64,000 nucleotides of DNA from Halorubrum salipaludis (GCF_002286985.1 NZ_NSKC01000003.1:186001-250000), one strand, 5' to 3'. Shown: positions 1 through 9,035, counted from the stretch's first letter. Translations and numbers: made by a program. The notes: generated from the letters alone by a model not told the origin.

Positions 1-996
1 CCCGACCGCCTCGATCAGCGGGACGCCGGCGACGACGGAGCCGATCAGGTAGCCGCCGATCGCGCCGCCGTTTAAGAGGGGGAGCCCGGCGTGCGGCCGC
101 CCCTTTATCACCCAGCTCATCAGCACCAACAGCCCCGCGAGGCTGCCGACCATCGCGAGCAGCGCGGGGGCGTTGATCCCGATCAGCGGCACGTCGAGGC
201 CGGCCGCCGGCGAGAACGTCGCCGCGCTCGCCACGAGCACCGCCGGGATCACGGCGTCGCCGAGCCCGATGAAGAACGCGTCGCGGTCCTCGATATCGGT
301 GGGTTCCGAGACGTCGGCGGCCCCGTCGTCGACGGTCCCGTCGGCGGCGCTCTCTCCGGCCGAGCCGTCGTCCTCGGTCGGCCCGCCGTCATCGCCGACA
401 TCATCGCTCTCCTCCGACTCCTCACCCAGAAGCGAGTACGAGAGCGACAGCGGGATCACGAGCACCACGGGGATGTTCAGGTCCATCACGCCCTCCGCGA
501 GCGACAGCATGTGTTCGGTGCCGTACACCGAGATCGCGTCGTAGATCGCCAGGAAGGCCAACAGCAGCAGCGCGGGCAGGAGTCCGAAGGAGATGCCGAA
601 CAGTCCCGCCGCGCCCGCGCCCATCAGCACCCCGGCGGCGTCGATCACGTACCACTCGGGGTACGCGAGCAGGGCGACGCCGACCGCGACCGCGGGCACG
701 GCGGCCGCGAGCGGCGAGATCACGGCGGAGAAGACGTACCACGAGAGCCACGCCGAGACGCCGACGATCAGGAGTCGGATCCCCTGGTCGAGGTCGTAGC
801 GGAACGCGGCGAGCATCACGCCCGTCATGGCGACGATCGCGGCGATGTAGACGAGGCTGTTCGTCGGGTTGTCGGGGTTTTCGACCGCCTGGTAGCCGCT
901 CGCTGCGAACTCCGGGACCAGCGCCAACGCGCCCAGCTGGACGACGAGGAACAGGCCCACGACGAAGGCGACGCCGCGGTACTCGCGGGGGAACAT
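1..996 (-). CDS. Presenilin-like A22 family intramembrane aspartyl protease (partial)
   Basis: The gene starts at 996 and runs off the left edge; 332 codons are visible with no stop. It is a multi-pass membrane protein resembling the archaeal presenilin/signal-peptide-peptidase homologues (PSH), which cut transmembrane helices inside the bilayer. Both catalytic motifs are visible: a YD pair (Y152, D153) in one hydrophobic segment and GLGD (D247) at the start of a later one. A PLLN sequence further on occupies the place of the presenilin PAL motif. About 50 acidic, low-complexity residues separate the two catalytic segments, as a cytoplasmic loop would. The substrate is unknown. The family call is strong; proteolytic activity is inferred from the motifs. 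Confidence 0.85.
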   Translation of the reverse strand, partial: MFPREYRGVAFVVGLFLVVQLGALALVPEFAASGYQAVENPDNPTNSLVYIAAIVAMTGVMLAAFRYDLDQGIRLLIVGVSAWLSWYVFSAVISPLAAAVPAVAVGVALLAYPEWYVIDAAGVLMGAGAAGLFGISFGLLPALLLLAFLAIYDAISVYGTEHMLSLAEGVMDLNIPVVLVIPLSLSYSLLGEESEESDDVGDDGGPTEDDGSAGESAADGTVDDGAADVSEPTDIEDRDAFFIGLGDAVIPAVLVASAATFSPAAGLDVPLIGINAPALLAMVGSLAGLLVLMSWVIKGRPHAGLPLLNGGAIGGYLIGSVVAGVPLIEAVG

Positions 997-1624
997 TCGA
1001 CCGACGATTCGGGATCCGAGGGTTTCGTCCTTGCGCTTCGGCTCGGCCCGGAAACGCGGCCGCCGCTACGTCTGCTGTCGGGCGTCGAGAAGCGTGACTG
1101 TCGGGTGCCGAGAAACGGGATCGGGTACGGTGTGGGAGCGGATGACCCGAGCCCGAAAGCCGACGGACGACGGACGGTGGAAGCGAGTCTCCGGCCGGCC
1201 CGCCCGAAAACGGGAGTGGGCCGGCCGGTTTCGTCCGCGGCGTTTAGCTTCTACCTTGTGCGGGATAAGTAGCTATCGCTCGAATTATCGAGGTTGATTC
1301 CGAGCGAGCGACCCCCTCGACGTCGATGGCCGTCGCACGGACGTGAGCACGGATCCGCGGCTCGCGAGATCACGGACGTGAACCCGTAACTGGGAGCCGG
1401 TTCCGAAAGGGAGAGACGAAGGCGGCGAAAGGCGAAGCGGAAGGTTGAACGACGGGAGGCGGACGGGCGGCGGCCGAACAGCGGACCCCCGGGCTGTCAT
1501 CGGCGTCGCCGCCCGAGTGGTCGGGACGGGCGCGTGGTTTTGTCGCCGAACTCCAACGAGAAAAGCGTCGGACTTCGGCAAGCGATCGTTGTCGCTTCTC
1601 CCGTATAAATGAGACGGTCCGTGC
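997..1624. other. Gene-free stretch of 628 bp
   Basis: This lies between the stop of the nitrilase gene and the start of the presenilin-like gene, both on the minus strand. Open frames here lack recognisable domains and haloarchaeal-type acidic composition. No tRNA or other RNA was recognised. AT-rich TATA-like spots occur near 1258-1275 and 1598-1607, and there is a weak 5-bp-arm palindrome at 1279-1292 (CTCGA-ATTA-TCGAG). Nothing else could be supported. Confidence 0.5.
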
Positions 1625-2431
1625 CTACCGGCGGTCCCGCAGCGCGGGGAACTCCTCGCGCACCGCGGCCACACGGTCCGGGTCGACCTCGGCGGTCACG
1701 GTCGTCGGCTCCTCGCCCGCCGACGCGAGCGTCGTCCCCCACGGATCGTAGACGGTCGTCCGGCCGCAGAGCGCGTCGTCGTCGAACGTCCCGCTCCCGT
1801 TGACTGCCGCGACGTACGCCAGGTTCTCGATCGCCCGCGCCCGGCCCAGCGTCCGCCAGTGCTCGACGCGGGGGTACGGCCACGCGCTCGGCACCAGCAC
1901 GCACTCGACGCCCGCATCGACCATCCGCCGGAACTGCTCCGGGAACCGGAGGTCGTAACAGGTCGTCACGCCGACGCGCACACCCTCGACCTCCGTCACC
2001 GGCTCCCGCTCGCCGGGAACCAGCCGGTCCGTCTCCTCGGAGCCGTAGCCGAAGAGGTGTCGCTTCCGATAGACGAGCCGCCGCTCGCCGTTTCGGTCGA
2101 ACAGCACCGCCGTGTTCGCGAGCCCCTCCTCGGCCGGCGCGTCGATCCCGTCGGCCGCGGACGCAGCCAGATCCTCCACGACGGTCCCCGCCAGCACGTT
2201 CACGTCGGCCTCGGCCGCGACTTCGGCGAACCGACCCAGCCGATCGCCGGCGAGGCTCTCGGCCGCGCGGGCGTACGAGTCGAACGCGAAGTACCCCACG
2301 TCGAACAGCTCCGGGAGGACGACCAGGTCGGCCCCGTCGGCCGCGGCCTCGCGGACCGCCTCGATCGCGCCCGCGACGTTGTCTTCCACGGCACCGCCCT
2401 CAACGCCGAGCTGGACGCAGGCGACCCTCAT
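1625..2431 (-). CDS. Carbon-nitrogen hydrolase (nitrilase superfamily)
   Basis: 268 residues. The family hydrolyses amides or nitriles through a Glu-Lys-Cys triad, and all three are visible: E41 in LPELFDVGY, K123 in YRKRHLF and C158 in TTCYDLRFPE. The length matches single-domain omega-amidase and N-carbamoyl hydrolase types. The substrate cannot be told from sequence. The ATG at 2431 is preferred because MRVACVQLG is the usual first beta strand of the family. It overlaps the upstream SRPBCC gene by 4 bases (ATGA), so the two are probably translationally coupled in a two-gene minus-strand operon. Confidence 0.9.
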   Translation of the reverse strand: MRVACVQLGVEGGAVEDNVAGAIEAVREAAADGADLVVLPELFDVGYFAFDSYARAAESLAGDRLGRFAEVAAEADVNVLAGTVVEDLAASAADGIDAPAEEGLANTAVLFDRNGERRLVYRKRHLFGYGSEETDRLVPGEREPVTEVEGVRVGVTTCYDLRFPEQFRRMVDAGVECVLVPSAWPYPRVEHWRTLGRARAIENLAYVAAVNGSGTFDDDALCGRTTVYDPWGTTLASAGEEPTTVTAEVDPDRVAAVREEFPALRDRR

Positions 2432-2856
2432 GCGGTCGTTCCGAGCGACGCGCGCAGGGCGTCCTCCAAGTTGTCCAGCTCGGCGTCGAAGTTGCGCTCG
2501 AAGAAGGACTCGACGCCCGGCAGCTTCCCCTCGACCACGAACTCGTTGGCCAGCCGGCAGCCGCCGTCGGTCTCGGTGATCGTGTGCTCGCCGGTGACGC
2601 GGAACGCCTTCGACTTCCCGACGAACTTCACTCGGGTCGGCGGGTCGCGCTCGACCTCCTCCGTGTCCACGGAGATGGTCGACCGGATCATCGGGATCGG
2701 GAGCGCGACGTGCCACGTCGCCCGCCCGTCGCCGTGTACTTCGTAGGTGTCGACGACGCTTATCGCCCCTGCGCGCTGCTCGGCGTCCGAGATGAACGCC
2801 CACACGTCCTCGGCGGGGGCGTCGAACTCGAACGTCCGGGAGACTCGGACGGTCAT
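2428..2856 (-). CDS. SRPBCC-fold protein (CoxG / polyketide cyclase-like)
   Basis: 142 residues. The N-terminus (VRVSRTFEFDAPAEDVWAFI) and the pattern of alternating strands ending in a long C-terminal helix are typical of the START/SRPBCC superfamily, which forms a hydrophobic ligand pocket. Haloarchaea have many uncharacterised members and the ligand is unknown. It is the first gene of a pair whose stop overlaps the start of the nitrilase-type hydrolase, suggesting that the two act together, perhaps as lipid or metabolite binder plus amidase. That link is inference. Confidence 0.8.
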   Translation of the reverse strand: MTVRVSRTFEFDAPAEDVWAFISDAEQRAGAISVVDTYEVHGDGRATWHVALPIPMIRSTISVDTEEVERDPPTRVKFVGKSKAFRVTGEHTITETDGGCRLANEFVVEGKLPGVESFFERNFDAELDNLEDALRASLGTTA

Positions 2857-2941
2857 ACGCCCCCGTTTGGGGCTACGGGAGTTAAAAGCACGCGAGTCGA
2901 GCGGCGGGGTGGGAATCGGTCGAGGTGGGGAGGGAATCGAC

Positions 2942-3169
2942 TCAGCCCTGTGGAGTCACGCGCCACGTCGTCGACCGCGCGCGACCCCACTTCTCGATGT
3001 CCACGTCGTCGGACTTCTCGGCGAGCCGGGGGAGCCGGGAGCCGACCTGCTTGGCGGTGAGGCCGATGGCGTCGGCGATCGTCTTCGAGCGGACGTAGCG
3101 CTCGCCACGGGTGACGCTGTCCGTGAGGTACGCGAGGATGCGCTGCTCCTCCTCGGTGTACTCGCTCAT
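2942..3169 (-). CDS. Small winged-helix DNA-binding-like protein, haloarchaeal
   Basis: 75 residues. The sequence predicts a helix-turn-helix: an N-terminal helix (EEEQRILAYLTDSV), a recognition region (SKTIADAIGLTAKQVGSRLPRL) and a C-terminal strand pair with RSTTWRV as the wing. This resembles a small conserved haloarchaeal family (DUF7123-like). It is probably a DNA-binding regulator; its targets are unknown. It is a single gene between a divergent AT-rich leader and the SRPBCC gene. Confidence 0.75.
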   Translation of the reverse strand: MSEYTEEEQRILAYLTDSVTRGERYVRSKTIADAIGLTAKQVGSRLPRLAEKSDDVDIEKWGRARSTTWRVTPQG

Positions 3170-3231
3170 GTCCCGAAGGTAGGCGTCAAACGTCCTTAAC
3201 GGTTACTCGTCCGGGTCGCGTTCGGGCCGCC

Positions 3232-3414
3232 TCAGTCGAATATCTGGACGGCGACGACCGAACAGAGGGCGAAGAGGAACGCCGCTCCGAACCCCCAGGC
3301 CTTCCCGAGCTGCGACGGGTGGCCGAACATCACGACGGCGCCGACGACCGCGATCGCGCCGAACGCGAGCGCCACGCCGACTTCCTTGTCAGACTCGATG
3401 GATGCCTCGCTCAT
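3232..3414 (-). CDS. Small two-helix membrane protein
   Basis: 60 residues. A short acidic N-terminus (MSEASIESDKE) is followed by two hydrophobic segments at about residues 12-30 and 40-58, joined by a short polar loop (HPSQLGKAWG). It is compatible with a haloarchaeal family of small inner-membrane proteins of unknown function. No catalytic residues are visible. It is placed upstream of the PhoU-type gene, 82 bases from that gene's stop, and no functional link can be drawn. Confidence 0.65.
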   Translation of the reverse strand: MSEASIESDKEVGVALAFGAIAVVGAVVMFGHPSQLGKAWGFGAAFLFALCSVVAVQIFD

Positions 3415-3496
3415 ACTCGTCGCTTTGCGGGCGGCTACTTAGTTCATGCGAAGGCGGGGGAGTCGGACTCGAAACGCCGGCGTCCCTCCGGGCGGA

Positions 3497-4528
3497 TCAG
3501 ATAATCTCGACGTGTTCCGACTCCTCGTTGAGCGCGAGATTCGCGGCGATCTCGGCGTTCCGCATCGCGTACTCCGCGGTGTGCTGGAGGCTGACGAGCA
3601 CCTCGCGGGTCATCAGCAGCGTGTCGTTGTCGAGGTCGCTCGGCAGCTCCCCGAGGATCTCCTGTTCGCGGTCCTCGAGCCGGGCGAACAGCTCGCGGCA
3701 CTCGACCGTGAGGTCGTAGTCGCGCTCGACGACCGCCCGCACGGCGAGCGCGGTCAGCTCGTCCACCTGATCGGTGAACTCCCGGATCTGCCGCATCGTC
3801 GCGCTGTCGACGTCGAGGGTGTGGCCCTCCGCCTCCATCACGATGTCGGCGATGTCCTCGGCGTTGTCGGCGGTGAGCTCGAGGTTCTTCGCGACCGACC
3901 GGTAGCCGATCAGGGGGAACCCCTCCTCGAGCCCGACCGCGCGGGCGAGGTTCGGGTTCTGGTACGCCGTGAAGATGAGCCGGAGCAGGAGCACGAAGAT
4001 CTTGTTCGCCTGCCGCTCGCGGTTGAGCGCGCGCTGGGCCAGGTCGGGGTTGCCGTGCGCCAGCGCCTTCACGGCCTCGCCGCGCATCGTCGACCCCGTG
4101 TTCTCCAGCCGCTCGAGCAGGTTGTCAAGGGTGAAGTCCTCGGGGTCGACGGAACACCGGATCGAGATGTCCGAGGGCGTCTCCTCGATGACGCCGAGCC
4201 CCATCAGCTGCGTCTCGGCCTTGTAGACCGCGTTGATGTGTTCGCTGTCGAGCGTCCCCTCGCTGCGGACGTGGATCACGCGCCGCCCGAGGACGTACTG
4301 CGCGACGATGGCGCGTTCGAGCGAGCGCGCGTCGAGCGCGTCCGCGTTGATCACGGCCTCCGACTCCTCCGAGCTCACCGACTCCGGAAGGACCGTGAGC
4401 GTTCCCTTGCCGCCCATCCGCAGCGAGACCTCGTCGCCCTTGTTGACGCCGTGCTCCTTCGCCCACTCCGCGGGGAGAGTCATCGCCAGCGTCGACGGAC
4501 CCAACCGCTGGACTTTCCGCGTTTCCAT
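3497..4528 (-). CDS. PhoU-type phosphate-uptake regulator with N-terminal AbrB/SpoVT domain
   Basis: 343 residues. Residues 1-50 (METRKVQRLGPSTLAMTLP...) form a swapped-hairpin AbrB/SpoVT DNA-binding domain. The rest is helical with two PhoU-like repeats. Archaeal proteins of this architecture are annotated as phosphate-uptake regulators and commonly accompany pst genes. Here there are no phosphate transport genes nearby, so the regulated system is elsewhere or different. The start at 4528 was chosen over an upstream in-frame codon because the AbrB domain begins exactly there. Confidence 0.85.
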   Translation of the reverse strand: METRKVQRLGPSTLAMTLPAEWAKEHGVNKGDEVSLRMGGKGTLTVLPESVSSEESEAVINADALDARSLERAIVAQYVLGRRVIHVRSEGTLDSEHINAVYKAETQLMGLGVIEETPSDISIRCSVDPEDFTLDNLLERLENTGSTMRGEAVKALAHGNPDLAQRALNRERQANKIFVLLLRLIFTAYQNPNLARAVGLEEGFPLIGYRSVAKNLELTADNAEDIADIVMEAEGHTLDVDSATMRQIREFTDQVDELTALAVRAVVERDYDLTVECRELFARLEDREQEILGELPSDLDNDTLLMTREVLVSLQHTAEYAMRNAEIAANLALNEESEHVEII

Positions 4529-4725
4529 AAGGGTTGATACCGCCGGATACACCTTAACCTTGTTCCTATGACCATTATACGCGCCGTCGAATATACAAGG
4601 TGTTCTTCCGCGTCGTCGACGGGGAAGGGGAGACGAGGGAAAGGGGGTGAGAGAAGAGAGGCCGAGGGCGCCCGGGTGCGCGGTCGATCCGCGCGCTTAT
4701 GCCGTTCTGCCGCCGACAGGTGGAC

Positions 4726-5085
4726 ATGACCGAGCGGGTACTCGTCGTCGACGACTCCTCGTTCCAGCGGACCGTCGTCCGGGACGCGCTGGACGGGCCG
4801 TTCGAGGTGGTCGACGAGGCGGAGAACGGGACGGAGGCGGTGGAGCTGTTCGAGGCGTACGAACCGGACGCGGTGTCGATGGACGTCGTCATGCCCGAGA
4901 TGACCGGCATCGAGGCGACCGCCGCGATCAAGGAGCGCTGGCCCGACGCGGTGATCGTGATGTGCACGAGCGTCGATCAGCAGGAGAAGATGATGGAGGC
5001 GGTGAAGGCCGGCGCCGACGGCTACGTCACGAAGCCGGTCGACGCCGACGAGCTGGTCTCCGAGATGCGGAGCCACTTCGGGTGA
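4726..5085 (+). CDS. Stand-alone CheY-like response regulator
   Basis: 119 residues, a single receiver domain. The acidic pair D9-D10, the phospho-acceptor D53 (SMDVVMPEMTG), T81 and K103 (YVTKPVD) are all in place. The high similarity in style to chemotaxis CheY suggests a phosphorelay output to the archaellum, but no che or arl genes are in the window, so it is an orphan here. AGGTGG at 4718-4723 lies just before the ATG. It is divergently transcribed from the PhoU-type regulator across about 197 AT-richer bases. Confidence 0.88.
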   Translation: MTERVLVVDDSSFQRTVVRDALDGPFEVVDEAENGTEAVELFEAYEPDAVSMDVVMPEMTGIEATAAIKERWPDAVIVMCTSVDQQEKMMEAVKAGADGYVTKPVDADELVSEMRSHFG

Positions 5086-5121
5086 GCGGGTCGCGGTAGC
5101 GGGGCGGACAACTGCGATACC

Positions 5122-5502
5122 CTACGCCGGATCGAACGACCGGAGGATCGACGCGAGCGCGCTCGCGAGCTCCTCGAAGCGGTCGATGTCCATCGAGTCG
5201 GTCGTCACCCAGACCCCGTGGCCGTTGTTGATGACCCGCGTGAGGTAGCCGTTCTCGAACACGCGGACCGTGAACCGGTAGTCTCCGAGCTGCGTGTCCG
5301 CGTACAGCGACTGCGCGTGGAACCCGTGTCGCTCGCTCTCCGCGAAGCCGACGAGGTCGGCCGTCCGGCTGAGGTCGCTGCGGAGGTAGAGCTGTTCGAC
5401 GTCGTCCTCGGTGAAGTACGTGAGACTCCGCAGCTCGTCTCCGGTGGCGGTCCGCGCGGCGCTGAGCAGCTCCTCGGCGCGCTCATCCGGTGGGTGTGCC
5501 AT
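5122..5502 (-). CDS. Uncharacterised haloarchaeal protein
   Basis: 126 residues from the ATG at 5502. An alternative in-frame ATG at 5529 would add nine residues, and the choice is uncertain. Helical N-terminus (ERAEELLSAARTATGDELRSLTYF), then an alpha/beta region with the motif GYLTRVINNGHGVWVTTD and a C-terminal helix. It resembles a conserved haloarchaeal DUF of about 120-130 residues. No enzymatic motif or membrane segment is visible. It is divergent from the aglJ-type gene with 101 bases between starts. Confidence 0.65.
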   Translation of the reverse strand: MAHPPDERAEELLSAARTATGDELRSLTYFTEDDVEQLYLRSDLSRTADLVGFAESERHGFHAQSLYADTQLGDYRFTVRVFENGYLTRVINNGHGVWVTTDSMDIDRFEELASALASILRSFDPA

Positions 5503-5603
5503 GCTACCACGATCGATCGTCTGGTACATGAGCGTATGGGTGTCCGAAGCGGTTCCGGCCCGGAGGGACAGAGTTTAGCGACTCCCCCGACATCGACCGC
5601 GTA

Positions 5604-6533
5604 ATGAGCGACTCCGACGACGTCTGCGTCCTGTTGCCGACGATGGACGAGGTCGAGACGGTCGCGCGCGTCGTCGAGGCGTTCCGCGACGCCGGGCTCG
5701 ACGAGATCCTCGTCATCGACGGCGGTTCGTCCGACGGCACGCAGGAGGCGGCTCGGGAGGCGGGTGCACGCGTCGTCGAGCAGTCGGGGCGCGGGAAGGG
5801 ACAGGCCGTCAGGGAGGCGGTCCGCGACCACATCGACGCGCCCTACGTCGTGATGGCCGACGCGGACGCGACGTACGACGCGGACGACGTCGACGCGATG
5901 CTCGAGCCCCTGCTATCCGGCGAGGCGGACCACGTCATCGGGAACCGGTTCGCGGACATGCGCCCCGGCGCGATGACGCGGCTGAACCAGATCGGGAACC
6001 GGATCATCAACCTCGCGTTCCGCCTCATCCACGGCGAGCGCTACCGGGACATCCTCTCCGGCTACCGGGCGTTCACCCGCGAGTCGTTCCTCCGGCTCCA
6101 CCTCACCGCCGACGGATTCGGGATCGAGACCGAGATGGCGGTCGAATGCGTGAAGAACCGGCAGTCGGTCGCGGTCGTCCCGGTCACCTACCGCGAGCGC
6201 CCCGGCGGCTCCGCGACCAACCTCCATCCCGTCCGCGACGGCGGCGTGATCTTCATCGAGCTGTACCGGAAGGCGAAGACGAACAACCCGCTGTTCTACT
6301 TCGGGAGCCTCGGCGCCCTCTCGACGAGCGCCGGGGCGGTGATGACCGGGTACGTGCTCTACCGCTGGTTCGTCTACGGAGCCACCCACGAGATAATCGC
6401 GATCGGTGCGGTCGGGGCCGCGCTGTTGGGGATACAGCTGCTCATCTTCGGCTTCCTCGCCGACATGATCCTCTCGCTCCACCGCGAGCAGGCGGCGCGC
6501 TACGAGCGGGCGATCGACGACGGCTCCGACTGA
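5604..6533 (+). CDS. aglJ: AglJ-type dolichyl-phosphate hexosyltransferase (S-layer N-glycosylation)
   Basis: 309 residues. The first ~210 residues form a GT2 (GT-A) glycosyltransferase domain with the nucleotide-binding VIDGGSSDGT and the metal-binding DADAT motif near residue 90. Two C-terminal transmembrane helices lie at about 225-247 and 255-282. In Haloferax, AglJ adds the first hexose of the N-linked glycan to dolichol phosphate on the cytoplasmic face of the membrane. Size, motif order and the paired C-terminal helices fit this protein well. Other dolichol-phosphate GT2 enzymes are the main alternative. No other agl gene is in the window. Confidence 0.82.
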   Translation: MSDSDDVCVLLPTMDEVETVARVVEAFRDAGLDEILVIDGGSSDGTQEAAREAGARVVEQSGRGKGQAVREAVRDHIDAPYVVMADADATYDADDVDAMLEPLLSGEADHVIGNRFADMRPGAMTRLNQIGNRIINLAFRLIHGERYRDILSGYRAFTRESFLRLHLTADGFGIETEMAVECVKNRQSVAVVPVTYRERPGGSATNLHPVRDGGVIFIELYRKAKTNNPLFYFGSLGALSTSAGAVMTGYVLYRWFVYGATHEIIAIGAVGAALLGIQLLIFGFLADMILSLHREQAARYERAIDDGSD

Positions 6534-6635
6534 TCGGCGGCTCCGACCCACGGGCGCCGCGTCAGCCTCCCGCTCGCGCTCGCCGGTCCCGGAGCGAGCC
6601 ACATGGTTTATGTCGAGCCGCGGAGAGGACCCGCC

Positions 6636-7742
6636 ATGGACGAAAAGCGGTTCGTCATCGCCCTCTTCGGACTCGTCGTCGCGCTGCTCGTCGGGTTCAT
6701 CGCCTACCGGTTCGTCGCCCCGCTCACGGTCGCCGTCTTCCTCTACTACTCGACCCGGCGCCTCTACCACCGGCTCGAACGCTTCCGGCTCCCCGCCCGG
6801 GTGCGGGCGGTGGCCTCGCTGTCGCTGATCGGTATCCCGCTTATCGGACTCCTGAGCTACACCGTGCTCCTCCTGTTGATCGAGGCGCGGCGGTTCATCG
6901 AGCAGTACCCGGTCGCCGAGACGGTCGGCGCCGAGAACTCGTGGGTCGGCGACCTCGCCGCGCTCTCGAACCCGACGTTCGACGGGGTCATGCAGGCGTA
7001 CCAGTCCGGGCAGCTCGACCCCCTCATCGACTTCGTCTCCGAGCAGGCGGGGCTGCTGGCGGGCGTGCTCTCGGGGCTCACGCTGAACCTCCTCATCACG
7101 ATCGTCGTCACCTACTACCTGCTGCTCGACGGCTCGAAGTTCCACGGGTGGCTACTCACCTTCGACGACGACGCCGTCGTCCGCGAGTACCTCGAGGCGG
7201 CGGACGCCGAGCTGGAGGCCGTGCTGTACGGGAACCTGCTCAACGTCATCGCCATCTCGATCATCGCCGTCGTGACCTACACCGGCTACAACGTGGTCGC
7301 CCCCGAGATCGTCGAGGTGCCGTACCCGGCGCTCGCCGGCGCGCTCACCGGAGTGGCGAGCCTGATCCCGGTGATCGGGATGAAGATCGTGTACGTTCCG
7401 CTCGCGGCAGTGACCGCGGTTCCGCCGGTCCTCGGCGACGACATCGCCGTGCTCGTGTACGTCGCCGGGTTCCTCGTCGTCGCCGCGGTCGTCGTCGACA
7501 CGATCCCAGACATCGTGCTCCGCCCGTACTTCAGCGGGAAGACCACCCACGTCGGGCTGCTCATGCTGGCGTACATCTTCGGCCCGGTCGTGTTCGGGTT
7601 CCACGGGCTGTTCCTCGCGCCGATCGTGCTCGTGTTGGCGCTCACGTTCGCGGACACGGCCCTGGTCAGGCTGCTCGGCGGCGACGCCGAGGAGGTCGGA
7701 CCGGAGATCCCGCGGGGACAGCGCCGGCTCGACGAGTTCTGA
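6636..7742 (+). CDS. AI-2E family membrane transporter
   Basis: 368 residues. Multi-pass membrane protein with the layout of the AI-2E/TqsA/PerM family: a short N-terminal helix pair, a soluble stretch near residues 90-130, and a cluster of hydrophobic helices in the second half with the PYFSGKTTHVGLLML region and a terminal amphipathic tail. Members export diverse small solutes or ions (some work as Na+/H+ exchangers); the name AI-2E does not prove a quorum-signal role. The ATG at 6636 was chosen because residues upstream have no hydrophobic pattern. Confidence 0.85.
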   Translation: MDEKRFVIALFGLVVALLVGFIAYRFVAPLTVAVFLYYSTRRLYHRLERFRLPARVRAVASLSLIGIPLIGLLSYTVLLLLIEARRFIEQYPVAETVGAENSWVGDLAALSNPTFDGVMQAYQSGQLDPLIDFVSEQAGLLAGVLSGLTLNLLITIVVTYYLLLDGSKFHGWLLTFDDDAVVREYLEAADAELEAVLYGNLLNVIAISIIAVVTYTGYNVVAPEIVEVPYPALAGALTGVASLIPVIGMKIVYVPLAAVTAVPPVLGDDIAVLVYVAGFLVVAAVVVDTIPDIVLRPYFSGKTTHVGLLMLAYIFGPVVFGFHGLFLAPIVLVLALTFADTALVRLLGGDAEEVGPEIPRGQRRLDEF

Positions 7743-7886
7743 TCGGCGGGTGCTGATCGGCAGGTTCTGACCGCCGAGCGCCGACCGCGGACCGACCGCC
7801 AATCGCGGACCGATCGGCGACCCCTGCTCCGACGCTCGACCCTCGGGCCGAAGAGATAAGCCCCCGCTCGACGACCGGGGTGACGT

Positions 7887-9035
7887 ATGCGTGTACACGT
7901 TATCGGTCTCGGGGGCGCCGGCGGCCGGATCGCCGACCGGCTCGCGGCCGACAGCGACGGGGACCGGTTCCTGCAGGGCGTCAACGCGTTCGACACCGAC
8001 GCGGCCGCGCTCGACGCCCTCCGGTCGATCGACGAGTCCCGCCGGCACCGCTTCGGCGACGCGGCCGGCGGCGGGGGGCTCGACGGCGACCTCCACGCGG
8101 CCCGGCGGCTCGGCGACGCGCACGCCAGCGAGCTCGGCCGGGCGATGGACGACCAGCAGCCGTCGCTCGCGGAGGCGTTCGTCCTCGTCGTCGGGCTCGG
8201 CGGCGGCGCGGGCGCGGGCGCCGCGCCGGCGCTGGCCGAGGAGCTGACGCGGCTCTACGACGTGCCCGTCTACGCCGTCGGGCTGCTCCCGACGCCCGCG
8301 GAGTCCGAGCCCCGCGAGCCCGACTCGCCCCGCGCGAGCGCGACCGACGACTCCGGGGAACGACCGCCGGAGCGCCCCCTCGCGGAGAAGAACGCGGCGC
8401 GGACACTCGACGCGCTCTCGGATCGGTGCGCGGCGGTCTTCCCGTTCGACAACGCCGAGTGGCTCCGCCCCGGTGAGGGGATCGCCGACGCCCGCGACCG
8501 ACTGAACGCCGTCGTCACCGAGCGCGTCGCGGCGCTGTTCGGCGCCGGCGAGGCCGACGACGCGGAGTCGACCCCCCAGCAGGTGCTCGACGCGAGCGAC
8601 GTGGCCCGGGCGGTCGGCGACGACGGGGAGATCGCCGCGGTCGGCCACGCGACGCAGGCGGTCGAGCCGCCCGAGTCGGGGTCGCGGTTCGGGCTCGGCC
8701 TGTTCGGCTCCGCGGAGCCGGCGGCGGTCGACACGAGCGAAGCGGTGTCGGCGATCGAGACGACGATCCGGAAGGCGACCCGCGGGAAGAACACCGTTGC
8801 GGTGCCGGAGGGGCGGGCGGACCGGACCCTGCTCGTTGTCGGCGGGCCGCCGGCGTGGCTCAACCGCGAGGCGATCGCGGACGGGCGGCGGTGGCTCGCC
8901 GACGAGACCGGCTCCGGCGCAATTTTGAGCGGCGACGCGCCGGTCCCCGGCGGCGAGGAGGTGTTCGCGTTGGTCGTCCGATCTGGGATCGACGAACCGC
9001 CGCGGATCCGCGAGATCCGGGAATCGATCGCGTGA
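7887..9035 (+). CDS. Atypical FtsZ/tubulin-superfamily protein
   Basis: 382 residues. The N-terminal Rossmann glycine loop (VIGLGGAGGRIADRL), a NAFDTDAAAL segment matching the FtsZ NTDxxAL region, and a G-box (G105-G111, GGGAGAG) in place of GGGTGTG are clear. A VLDASDV segment aligns with the T7 loop and keeps both acidic positions, but has Val where FtsZ has Asn. Unlike FtsZ1/2 it has a short, divergent second half and an inserted acidic loop at about 145-170. It could be a cytoskeletal protein or a nucleotide-binding regulator. Membership is clear; polymerisation is inference. Confidence 0.82.
   Translation: MRVHVIGLGGAGGRIADRLAADSDGDRFLQGVNAFDTDAAALDALRSIDESRRHRFGDAAGGGGLDGDLHAARRLGDAHASELGRAMDDQQPSLAEAFVLVVGLGGGAGAGAAPALAEELTRLYDVPVYAVGLLPTPAESEPREPDSPRASATDDSGERPPERPLAEKNAARTLDALSDRCAAVFPFDNAEWLRPGEGIADARDRLNAVVTERVAALFGAGEADDAESTPQQVLDASDVARAVGDDGEIAAVGHATQAVEPPESGSRFGLGLFGSAEPAAVDTSEAVSAIETTIRKATRGKNTVAVPEGRADRTLLVVGGPPAWLNREAIADGRRWLADETGSGAILSGDAPVPGGEEVFALVVRSGIDEPPRIREIRESIA

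Noticed and set aside
997-1624. A tRNA or small RNA gene in the 628-bp gap near the left end
   Set aside because: No T-arm sequence of the GTTCRANNC kind, acceptor stem or other RNA hallmark was seen on either strand.
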